Origin: Pseudopyrenochaeta lycopersici | Lineage: Eukaryota; Ascomycota; Dothideomycetes; Pleosporales; Pseudopyrenochaetaceae | DNA: 64,000 nt | Direction of reading: 5' to 3' | Assembly (NCBI GenBank): GCA_003313425.1 | Contig: NHZP01000006.1 | Location: 992,001 to 1,056,000 of the forward strand | Shown: in pieces, positions 22,191 through 32,481 of the stretch | How the letters are laid out: each line of letters opens with the position of its first letter | Position numbering within the stretch: the first letter of the stretch is position 1 | Position numbers and translations under genes: made by a program | The notes under the pieces: generated by a model | Seen by the model: the letters and a program-made list of their open reading frames with translations, nothing else | Database searches by the model: none | Told to the model about the DNA's origin: nothing

Positions 22191-24796
22191 ATGAGCTCAA
22201 GAGTTGAGAATATCCTCCAGTCTTTGACACTGGAGGAGAAGATTTCACTCCTTGCTGGGAAAGACTTCTGGGAGACTGTCCCTATTCCAGCGAAGGGCGT
22301 TCCTGCCATAAAGGTGCGGGGCTCAATGCCATTCTAAAGTGACGGCTTTGGCTCAACATTGACAGACAAGCGATGGACCGAACGGCGCTCGCGGTGAAGT
22401 ATTCACCGGTGGAACAAGGGCAGCATGCTTCCCAGCTGCTGTCTGTTCGGCTGCAACTTGGGATCCTGAGAACGCCAAGCGGATAGGACATGCTTTGGCT
22501 GATGAAACCAAGACAAAGAGTGCCCGAGTACTGTATGAATGTCTATGCGAGTCACGATTGCCCCGATGCTAACCAGATCAGTCTTGCGCCGACGATGTGC
22601 AACCACCGCCACCCTCTTGGTGGCCGCAACTTCGAGTCCTTTTCCGAAGATCCTTACTTAGCCGGCAAAATGGCTGCCAACGTTGTTAAGGGACTACAGG
22701 AAAAGGGCATCGCAGCCACAATCAAGCATTTTGTAGCAAACGAGCAAGAAACAGACCGCCTGGCAGTTGATACTATTGTCTCCGAACGAGCTTTGAGAGA
22801 AATCTATTTGAAGCCATTCGAAATCACAGTCAAGGAGGCTAAGCCCCTTGCTGTGATGACTGCGTACAACAAACTTAATGGAATCCATGCCGATTCACAT
22901 CCTTTCCTACTCAAGCAAGTCTTGCGCGGAGAATGGGGATGGAATGGACTTGTCATGTCTGATTGGGGTGGTACGAACTCTACAGCTGATTCCTTAAATG
23001 CGGGGCTGGATCTGGAAATGCCAGGCCCCACAAGATGGCGCACGATAGACGCAGTTACTGAAGCTGTCAAGAAGGGCGAGGTCACAGAAGCAACAATCAC
23101 CGAGCGAGCCAGGAATGTATTGAACCTCATTGAGAAGGTTGGTGGCTTTGAGAATCCTGAAATACCACCAGAGGAGTCCATCGTCGACCCAAAGCACAGC
23201 AAGCTCATCCGAGATGTCGCGGGCCAAGGTATCACTCTACTTAAGAATGACGGCAATATCCTACCATTGAGGAAAGAAGATGTAAAAGGAAAGAAGATTG
23301 GTCTCTTTGGGTTGGCTAAGGAGGCCCTCATCCATGGCGGTGGCAGCGCCTCCTTGAACGCGCACTACCGCATTTCGCCTGAGCAAGGCTTGAAAGCTGC
23401 GTATGGCGATAGTGTCGAGTTCAAATTCTCCAAAGGTGCTCACACATACCGTCTCCTGCCACTACTCTCACAGGGTTGCACTGATGTCGAGGGCAACCGG
23501 GGCTGGACCAGAGAGCTTTTCAGACCTGGCCAAACCGACAAGCCGTTCACGTCTACCAATGAGGTTAAGGAATCCTCTTTTAGCCCTCTCCTCGACAATG
23601 AGTCAAAGGGTAAGGAAGTCAGATTCACAACAACGTTTGTTCCTACTGAATCTGGCTCCCATTATCTTGGCTGCTCTGGCATCGGACCTACCACTGTCCG
23701 CGTCAATGACAAGATCGTCTTTGAGCAGAAGGATAATTCACCAGACCCTATGGGTTTCCTTTTGGGCGGAAATCCCGAGAAAGAATTCACCGTTGATTTC
23801 AAAAAGGGCGAGTCATACAAGATTCAGATACATACAAACCCTCCGATTGGCGGAAGCGACTGGGGCATCTTGGCTGGCCTCCCGGGATTCAGAATGGGTT
23901 TCATGGTTCAAAGTGAGCATGACTTGGACATGGCTACAGAAGCCAAGAATCTTGCTAAAGAAGTCGACATCGCCATCGTCTTCACAGGCCATACCCCCGC
24001 CTGGGAAACAGAAGGCCAAGACCAGCTTGACTTCCACTTACCCCGTGACGGGTCTCAAGACAAGCTTGTCGAGACAGTGGCGTCGGTCAACTCGAAGATC
24101 ATTGTTGTGAACTCTACCGGTGTAGCCGTTGCCTTACCATGGCTCAGCAAAGTTCCCGCCCTTGTTCAAGCTTGGTTCCCCGGCCAAGAAGCCGGCAATG
24201 CCATTGCAGACATCATCTCTGGAGCCGTCAATCCCTCTGGTAGACTACCCGTGTCTTGGCCCAAGCACGTTGAAGATTCTCCTGCGTATGGTAACTTCCC
24301 TGGTCAGGTCAAGGACGGTCAGCTCACCGTCAAGTACGAAGAGGGTGTTTTTGTCGGATACCGACACTACGATCGTATTGCAAAGGAAAGAGTTCAGTTC
24401 CCCTTCGGATTCGGTCTGTCATACACTACCTTCGCTGTCAGCAATGGACAGGTCATACAATCTGCGCAAAAGGCTTTCAACGCTAGTGTGGCGGTCAAGA
24501 ACACTGGCCATGTGGCAGGCGGGTCGGTGATTCAGTTATACATTGGCAGGAAGGAGTACTCAGCTGCGCACCCCATCAAGACGCTCGCGGCATTCAAAAA
24601 GGTATACCTAGAACCTGGCCAGGAGCAGACACTGGAGTTCTCGCTCGGTTTGAAGGACTTCGCGTACTTTGATGAGGCTTCAAAGTCTTGGAAGGTTGAT
24701 CGGGGTCAGTATGATTTCTCATTTGGTCAGTCGACGGCAAATATTGAGAGTGTGGTCACTTTGGACATCGAGGGCAGCAGAGAGCTTAAATTGTGA
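22191..24796 (+). CDS. Beta-glucosidase, glycoside hydrolase family 3 with PA14 domain
   Basis: Predicted 834-aa GH3 enzyme releasing glucose from the non-reducing ends of beta-glucosides such as cellobiose. Exons 22191-22313, 22366-22532, 22582-24796; introns of 52 and 49 nt keep phase. Order: GH3 N-terminal barrel (SDGPNGARG, PLGGRNFESFSEDP, KHF.ANEQE, VMSDWGG with nucleophile Asp about 224), start of the GH3 C-terminal domain (GITLLKNDGNILPL), a PA14 carbohydrate-binding insert at roughly 400-530, the rest of the C-terminal domain (FTGHTPAWETEGQD), and a fibronectin-III-like end. There is no signal peptide at MSSRVENILQSLTLEEK, so it is probably intracellular, unlike secreted GH3 cellobiases; this fits the fungal PA14-containing subgroup. 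The gene looks intact. Confidence 0.93.
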
Positions 24797-25056
24797 GCGT
24801 AAAGATATTTTAATTAGATTAATGAAGGCCTATGCATACTCGCAGCGTGTACACTATTTTCCATGACTAAAGTCTTGACAAAGCGCAAGGGGCCTGTATA
24901 GTGATCGGCGCACACGTTAGGTAACGTCGCGTCCTCGGCAGCATTGTGATTACTTTTCCATCCACTTGCTGTGGTGTTCACCTCGCTAATATTGGGCAAT
25001 ACTGTAGACTGTCAATATATACCCACTCACTTTGCACCCTGTCCCAGTTCAGGACC
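24797..25056. other. Convergent intergenic region
   Basis: Short 3'-to-3' spacer between the beta-glucosidase gene and the next minus-strand gene; contains nothing recognisable. Confidence 0.5.
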
Positions 25057-25919
25057 TCAGTAAGGTACGTACAGAGGTGGAAACAAGAACAGTGTAATCT
25101 GCACAATCGCCGGTATACAACCGATCAAACCCCTGCACAGCACGGCCATGTAGCCGTGTTTGTCACCCGCATCCATCTTCGCTCGCGCCTCGAAATGGGC
25201 GCATACGATGCTGCCAATGGCCCATGCAGCCAGACAGAGGAAGATGAGGAGGTAATAGAATGAACTGAGATCGTATGGATTTGTGCGGTACGACTCGTGC
25301 TGGCTTTTGAACAGAAACCAAAGAATTCTCGATATAGAAGCATCGTCGTAAGTGCGCTTGCGCCAATCGATTTTGAGCCATCTGGTTTTCCACTTCAACT
25401 TCCAATTTTGCCGCGTTGACAACTTCTCAAGGGTTTCGTTGGAGATTTCATCCTTGGTGACTTCTTTGAGCTTTCCTTTTTGGTCGTACTGCAGTGTAGT
25501 CAGTGGGTGAAGTTTCATAAGTCCCTCGTCGGAGAGGATCTCACCTTCTCTGCTATCAGGTCTGCGTCAAGGCCTCGGTCTCGAAACCAATCATAGACAT
25601 CGTCGCGGAGGTAACGATGCATGACATCGTACGGAATAGTGACAGTTTGATTTCTGGAATCGAAACCGATGTTCAGGGTGCTGGCCAGTGGGTAGTTGTG
25701 GAGACCCCGTGTTGAACCTTCCGCGCTTGTGTGAGGTGATTGGATTGATTCTCTTATCGAGCTTGTGTTTTTTGCGTGAGACTGAATGGTTCCTGTTCCT
25801 CGAGGCCCACCGGACGAGCGTGCAGCAGTACGCTTAGGCGAGCGCGACAAGGAATATGTTGACAGAGAGGATGTGCTGGGTATAGTTTGCGCAGGTGCAG
25901 CTACCGGTAGTGGAAGCAT
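25057..25919 (-). CDS. Predicted membrane protein of unknown function
   Basis: I do not recognise this family. Two exons, 25545-25919 and 25489-flanked 25057-25488, with a 56-nt intron (gtgaga...ctgcag) in phase 0, give 268 aa. The N-terminal 100 residues are Ser/Thr/Pro-rich and disordered. A conserved-looking block follows (STLNIGFDSRNQTVTIPYD ... HRYLRDDVYDWFRDRGLDADLIAEK), then a basic, Trp-rich linker (WKLKWKTRWLKIDWRKR) and two clear transmembrane helices (YYLLIFLCLAAWAIGSIVCA and LIGCIPAIVQITLFLFP). Only two short loops lie outside the membrane at the C-terminus. The reading frame is open for 19 codons upstream of the chosen ATG (25919) without another ATG, so a further 5' exon is possible. 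Confidence 0.65.
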
Positions 25920-28900
25920 AGTGGGCACAGAAAGATTGCCTGGCTCCTGTATTTGCGCAAGAAGGCTGGTATGCACAGACGAATCGGAGGTGTTGTCAAC
26001 CGATGAGATCGCAGGTCGTTGCGATTAGCAAGATGCATGCTTGTGAAAGTTCTTTCCTTCTTCGTCGGAAGGAAAGAGACTTTGCATCTGAATGTGAAAG
26101 CTTTCACTACAACATCTCTCAGCAATGGACACGACCCCGCGTGGCGATCCTGCTTTCTGCCTCAATCCAAGTCGCGGACCCAGGCGTGCCTTACAAAATT
26201 ATGCTCTTGTCGCCTTCCCAAGATCTTGCAACTTTACCGGCATCATTTTATGTGTTCCTGGCATCTTTTCTTTATTGGCGTTCATTACTAATAGGGATAG
26301 AGGTGGATGGGAGAGTAAGAGATCCAGTTCAGCAGGGCTAATATGTGTAGATGGAGTAAAATTCTCCGCTAGGTCTCTAGATGGAGGTTCATTGGTGCAG
26401 TCCTGTATTCCAATGTTGATCGATGCCGTAGTGCTCAATCCCGGGCTGTCGATCTGCGGAAGCAGTATGCAGTTTTGATGAAGCCCTCGATAGCGTCTGA
26501 AATCGTCATTGGAAGATGAGAATGGAGTTTCCAATGTACTTTGACAGGACCTCATGCTGAAAATTGGTTCAAAATCGGGACACAATTAATGATCACCAAA
26601 GAAATGGCTTTGAAGGAAGATATCGAATGCTGGACAAGAATGATTTTTTTTTCTAGAAAAAAGACCATGTCCATCATACGATCAAATGGACGCCTTTATG
26701 TATAATATGTAAATGAAATTGTTGTAAGTGCTGATGTGTAAATTGGTGATGACAAACAAAGCGATATGAAGAACAATAGTAAGAGGTGTACTCGGGAGAA
26801 ATGTGCGTTGACAAAGGGGTACCCTGGTGCAAAAGAGGCGGCCCCAGCATAGTGGCCTGCTTCATTTCCTAAATTGTGATATGAGAAAAACAAAAACGTA
26901 TAGACAATGTTGCCGTTAGAGATGTAGGGTCTAGGTGTGTTTGCAATTATAATGTTTGTTGAAGAGGAAGCCCCGTAACAATTTCCAGGGTAACTAGCAA
27001 CAATTGCCTCCATGAGGAGCAGCAACGTGACTCACACTCCTACAATCGTTACTCATAATATCCGTCAACCTACGTCAAATATGGCCTGGTATAAAGTTAT
27101 CAATCAACACTTGGACATCCGGTTGCTTTAAGCCGCTCGGTTCCGCCCACCTCTATGCGTGGTATGTCATGGATATGAGAAGATATGGAGCTGGCCCAAT
27201 GTAATCTTGGAAGAAAATGCCACAGGTTCTTACTAATGAGATGTACAAGAAAATATCAAAGCGTACTCAAAGACACCGCCAATCTCAAGAGGCTTGAGTT
27301 GGAAACCTTGCCAGCGTTGCCAGCGTTGTCGGCCTTGCTTAGCTTTCTAAAGTACAAGCTTCGTATTCCACATTTCATTGATTTCTCATGCTCGTTTCGC
27401 AGAGGGGTAGTCCTATGGCAGAATTTGCAGACTGGGTGCCTAAAAGCATTCAATCGCAGAAGTCCAGTCAATAGATTCATGTACAAAATCGTCAAAGGTG
27501 CACTAATTTGCGATAATGCCCAAGGTAGCCCCTCATCTCTTTAATCCATAATTGTAAATTCGTCTATATCCCTCAACATTAGAGGCCTCCGACTCAATGT
27601 ATGTAACTTCGAAGTGACGATTTAGTGTCAGCGGCGCTCACTAGCATTCCGTGCCTTGACAAATGGCTGTTCTCAATACAAACACCACAGAATGAACATT
27701 ACAAGCTCATAGCTAGATGAAAATAAAGAATCTAAAGACGAAAGCCATGTTAGGTCAAGCATCTCAACCTCGTCCAACAGGATACCCGCCTTATCGTCAT
27801 GCTGAGAGGAAGCGGCTTATGACCACCTTTTGGTGTCGCTTGGGTACCATGATTAGCAAGACTGAGACGCCAGTGCGATTTCCTCTCGCCAACTGGATTT
27901 CAGTCCGGTTATCATGGGACTATTAATATTAGTAAGAGCGGGCGACCAGATGATGCTAAACAGGGGCTAAAGGCAGGGGATACGCTGTTGATCAATGAGC
28001 GAAGCTAAAGGGCCAGAGTGTTATCCATGTGGGGAAGGGTTGTGTAACGATATTGACCTGCTAGATGTCGGCGTTTTCGCTCGACAAGCAGTGTGGGCAG
28101 AGGTTAAACCTTGGAGAGCTTCCCGTAAATTTGAGTGTTTGATGCAGACGGTCTGCGGCCATTTCACATGCGTTTGCTGTGGAGGGGAAGTCGCCATAGC
28201 ACGTGATTCACAATGTACGATGTGAATTTGAGCAGGACATAGCCAGCAGCCCAGCCCAGCCATCGTAATATCCGTATTAGATAAAATATATGTGTCTAGT
28301 CTCGCCGGGAATAACAACAAAGTTACAAACGACACAGTGATGGAAGGGCCGCAAAACAGCCTCATGGCGCCGAAACTTGCTGCTGGAACCCAGAGCCGCT
28401 TTGGCGTGCTAGCAAGATCCAGGACAGGATTTGCTGGCCCGAAATTCCAAATCTGCGAACAATCATACTGTGACAGCAAGCGTGCCAAGGACGGAAAATG
28501 CCACCGGCCTCACGCCTCTAGGTCCCAACAGCCACAACGGAAAGATCGACGAGCCAGAGGTGACGGTGACATTGGCCCATCCACGGGTTGTCTGTTGGAA
28601 CCTCTACCGTGGCTCGCGGGGCATGGCTGACAGGTAGTTGGTGCAGGTGCATTCGGCTCCCAAGGATGTGGGAGCTGGACGCGTATCCGTCGGAAGCATG
28701 CCGACAGAGTGTGGGTGGCAGGCTTGCAGGTTGAGCGGTGAGATAATGCTGTAAAGAAAGCGGTGGAAGGGCCGTTGGACAGATATATCTCTGTGTGGGT
28801 TTGATGAGTGGTTATTGGGCCTAGATGCGCTACAAGCCTTGCTCATGATAGAGTACAAGGACTCACGGTTGGCGACGGTCCTCCTCGCACTTGCACAAGC

Positions 28901-30397
28901 TAGCGCTGACCCTGCTTTTCTCTCACCACCCCTTCGTGCATTCATCAGCTCATATCGCTCGGAGCGCTCCACCAAAGCCCCTCGCCCAGCACCACCAAAT
29001 GGCCGCCGTATTCGTCACTTTTACTGGTCTTACGCATGTGCCAACTCACCTCCAATCCAGCCGCAATCCCACCACCCCCATGCTTCCGCGGCTCATTTGC
29101 CACAGCATCCCTGAACACTTCAACAAAAGGGGCTAGATCGGCACCGCCACAAGCGCACAGTCCCTGATGGAAAACTTGCAAAATTGCATGTCGAAGCCTA
29201 ATGCAGGTTGCGCAGCCCAGGGCCTGACGCGATCTAGATTCGTCCAACCGCTCAGACTAGATTGCCAGTGCCGGGTCGAGACTCTGACGCGGTGGTGCAA
29301 GGCATGCAGGATGGCTGCGCATTATGAGGGCGTTCTCAGGGGTGGCGGGGATCGCGAAGTATTTTGAGGTTGTTGTGTAGATGAGCGGTCAGGATATCAT
29401 CGACCCAGGTGGATGCTGTCGGTGGAACAAAGACAGACAATGCGAATAGCGGAGGATGGGCGTCCGCGGATCAGGCGAGCGTTGATCTGTGGTGCGCTGG
29501 GCCGGGGTACACTGTGGCCCCATGGGTGAGCCGTTGGGCATCGGAATTGGACGGGCGGGAAGGGACACGTGGAACTCACCTCGGGGTGCTTTTGCATGGA
29601 GCAAGGTTGGCTCGTGACGTTCCTTTTTCTGCACCCGGAAGGGGGAGGGGAAACGCAATGCCCGCCGCCGCCGAGTCCCACAGCAAGCTATTGCCAAATT
29701 TCCCGACTCCTCCAGACGCCCCAGAGTCCATGGCCAAAATGGGCCGCTGATGATGTTTTACAAACCTTGTGATTTTTGTCTGCTCATAGTCTTGGTGTTG
29801 ATTGGCCACGGCCAAAGCGGCCGTGGCGCGGACGTCATGAATTCTGCGTAAGGATATCCGCCGCGGAAGGCTCGAAATGCTAAACATCGTGTGACAGGTG
29901 AGATAAAAACGCAATCAAAGTTTCGGGAGGTCGATCAACAAAGAAGCACATTGGTAAGAATGACAGAGACTGAGCCGATAAAGAGAGGACATACAATGTT
30001 TTGACTCGTAATGGAGAACTGGGCGATTAATATTACGGGTACGCGTAAAACAATAGTCCAGTGGATACCATGTATGTATATGTTACATTAGGGGCGAAAT
30101 GAAGGGAACGCAGATGCTATAGAATGACAAAGAGTACAAAGAAGGATGATACTCAACCGCGTCATTTGATGCAAATACTTCGTCTGCTTCGTCGTGCCAT
30201 CTTTCGATTAATCGTTGCTTCATCGAACGTCGTCTCAATCGAATGAACGTAACGAGCGTTCCTGAACCTGCCCGGCAGGACAGAAAGCTCTTGTTCGTCA
30301 ATGCCAATTGATTTTCATCGAAGACTCATACTGAATTCGACATAATGCATTACGAACACCAGGTGCTATGCCATAAGCCAACCAAGCAAGCACATAC
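25920..30397. other. Gene-poor interval of about 4.5 kb
   Basis: No reading frame here combines an ATG start, plausible length, domain-like sequence and splice signals. The first half (about 26.5-28.0 kb) is visibly AT-richer than the flanks; the second half (28.3-29.8 kb) is GC-richer with overlapping frames on both strands. The longest frames are 155 aa or shorter. It should contain the promoter of the membrane-protein gene and the 3' UTR of the YTH gene. A non-coding transcript or an old decayed element is possible, but I see no terminal repeats or transposase remnants. Confidence 0.55.
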
Positions 30398-32481
30398 CTA
30401 GAATGGCCGCATCTGAGGGATGCCAGGGCCCCCGTATGGGGGAGGTGACATTACAGCCCCAGCAGTGGACGGACCTAGACGGTGAAACATCTGGATCAGG
30501 CGCTCTCCAACGCTGGGTTCAAGCTCGGTGCCATCCCTTGCAATTTTGACTTCTCGGTTGGCATTCCAAGGGTTGCGAAGCCCGCGCGTGCGATAAAACG
30601 GTAGGCGGTTCGTCGAAACCCATTCAATCTTGAAGGGTTTGCCCCAACTCTGAGCTGTCACTGAGGTGTCTCCGTCAACTGGTGGGGCCTCATCTTTCTC
30701 TGTATTCTCATCTTCGCCTTCTGAATCAGATAATTCTGCCTCCCAGAAAATCGTGCCACGCGCAGAGTCGTCGATAATCTTTCCCCTCGGAGCCCACTCC
30801 GTTGCTGGTGTAGGGATAGATTTGGGTACATCTTGAGTGTCGATGGTGTTCTCGGCCTTCGGTGCCGAGCCTATGAATTGAGAGCCGTCTTCAAGGATGG
30901 GTGACGCCATACGAGCGTAGCCAAAGTATTCACCCGATTTGTTGGCGGAGAAGATGAGGTAGACATTCTCTGTTGACTGTTCCAAATTAGAGATCGATAA
31001 CACAAGTATCCTTTCTGAGCCAACTCACTCGAAAAGCTTTGTTCAGCGCCTCCTCGTTGTGGGATTGAGTAGCCCAAATGCCGTTTCGTACACTGAGTTC
31101 CAAGTCCTGAAGTGTGAGACTCTTAACAATAAAGTATTTGTTGGATGTATCCGCTGTTGCCCTATCATCGTCTTCACTTTTCTGGGCTGTGTCACTGTCC
31201 TCTACGGGGTCGGTTACGCTGTCTTGCTTCGGTGTTGCTGGTCGAGAGACATTCTGTTGCTGGCTGCCAACCATGGCTGATGGTCCCGTAGGCACTCCGG
31301 ATGCGGGAGCTGAACTGCGTCGTAATCTGCAGACTAGACGGACACCGTTGAAGCGTGAATCGTGAAATCTATGCATGGCAGCTGTGCAGGAGTCCTCTGT
31401 GCGATAATTCACAAAGGCACAGTTGCTCTTGGAAATCAAGAATAGACTTTCAATGTCTTTTGTGGCCTCCCGTGAAAAATGGTCCTTCAACGCGACCACT
31501 GTAGTCCCCGGTGGAAGGTTGCCGACCCAGAGAGCATGTCCTGATTGCTTCGGTTTTCGAGGTGGTCCGCGAGGAATCGAACTAACGTTGCCTGTACGAG
31601 ATACACCTGAACGATCAAGTTAGTGATGGTCCTGACCAATATCCTTTCGTTTGAAGAGGTTTGGCCAGACGATTATTCTTACCTGGACCCTGTACAAATG
31701 AAACGCCGTATGCAGGTCCATAGGGCCCTTGATCGCCTTGTAGGTTCGCTGGATTCATACGAGCACCAGGAAAGCCACTATCAATGTGCGAGAAATCTGC
31801 GCCTGGACCAATGTTCGTCAAACTTGCCCTCCGTCCGTACATTTGTTGGCCTTGTTGGCCTTGCGCCATGTAGCCAGGTGCAAATTGTCCCTGAGCTCCA
31901 TATGGCGCAGGGTAATACATGTACTGGGACGCCTGTGCATAACCAGGAAAATGTGCTGGCATGTTGGTAGTGCCAGCTTGACGAGGCTGATTTGCCGCAT
32001 AGGGAGGATAAACGCCATGCTGAGAGCCTTGCGGAGGCATAAAATTTTGTTGGTATGGGTTTGCAGCGAATCCAGGACCATAAGCCGGATGTGTGGGCAT
32101 ACTACCAGAGGCATGCGCAGGCATTTGGAGGTTCTGCCCAAGCTGGTATGCCAAAGCGGATGTCGATGCGCCCGGAATAGAGCGCGGTATGGACTGCGGG
32201 TTGACTGATCCATCGTCAAATGAGCTATAATCTGGCAGCGTACCAGCCATGGAACCCATGTTCAGCGGAGACGAGCCATGATCTTGTGAATGATACTGTG
32301 CGGAAGAGCGAAAGTCTGGTCGAAGTTGGCCTTGAGGTATGGCGCTTAGCTGAGAGTGAAACGGGGCACTATTGTCCGGAGATTTGTACGGCGAGGAGGC
32401 AGAAGGGTTCCCATCACGCGAAAATCCAGTTGTCGCGTTGTCCAACGCCTGAGGCCGCAGACCAGGAGGGAGATCACCCAT
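30398..32481 (-). CDS. RRM and YTH domain protein (candidate N6-methyladenosine reader)
   Basis: Predicted 651-aa RNA-binding protein. Exons 31683-32481, 31029-31606, 30398-30976; introns of 76 and 52 nt keep phase. Residues 1-270 are a disordered Pro/Gln/Tyr/Gly-rich region. An RRM follows at about 289-363 with RNP2 LWVGNL and RNP1 NCAFVNYR. A YTH domain spans about 423-630 (YFIVKSLTLQDLELSVRNGIW, VYLIFSANKSGEYFGYARM, FKIEWVSTNRLPFYRTRGL, NPWN...VKIARDGTELEP). Trp444 (in NGIWAT) and Trp520 (in ATEWAP) sit where the m6A cage Trp residues of YTHDC1 fall by hand alignment. About 50 acidic residues (521-569) are inserted inside the domain. ATG 32481 (MGDLPPGLRP) is preferred: the upstream in-frame ATG at 32538 lies in an ACTAAC branch point of a probable 5' UTR intron. 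A gtatgt directly follows the stop codon, hinting at a 3' UTR intron. Confidence 0.88.

Noticed and set aside
26199..26555. Possible first exon for the membrane-protein gene at 25057-25919
   Set aside because: Has an ATG and Ser/Thr-rich sequence, but no donor/acceptor pair connects it in phase with the downstream exon without a very long intron.
28021..28488. 155-codon minus-strand frame in the gene-poor interval
   Set aside because: No domain; the composition is unlike neighbouring coding exons and no splice partners are visible.
31560..31600. tRNA B-box-like sequence (GTTCGATTCC on the minus strand)
   Set aside because: It lies inside a coding exon of the YTH gene and no matching A box or cloverleaf is present.
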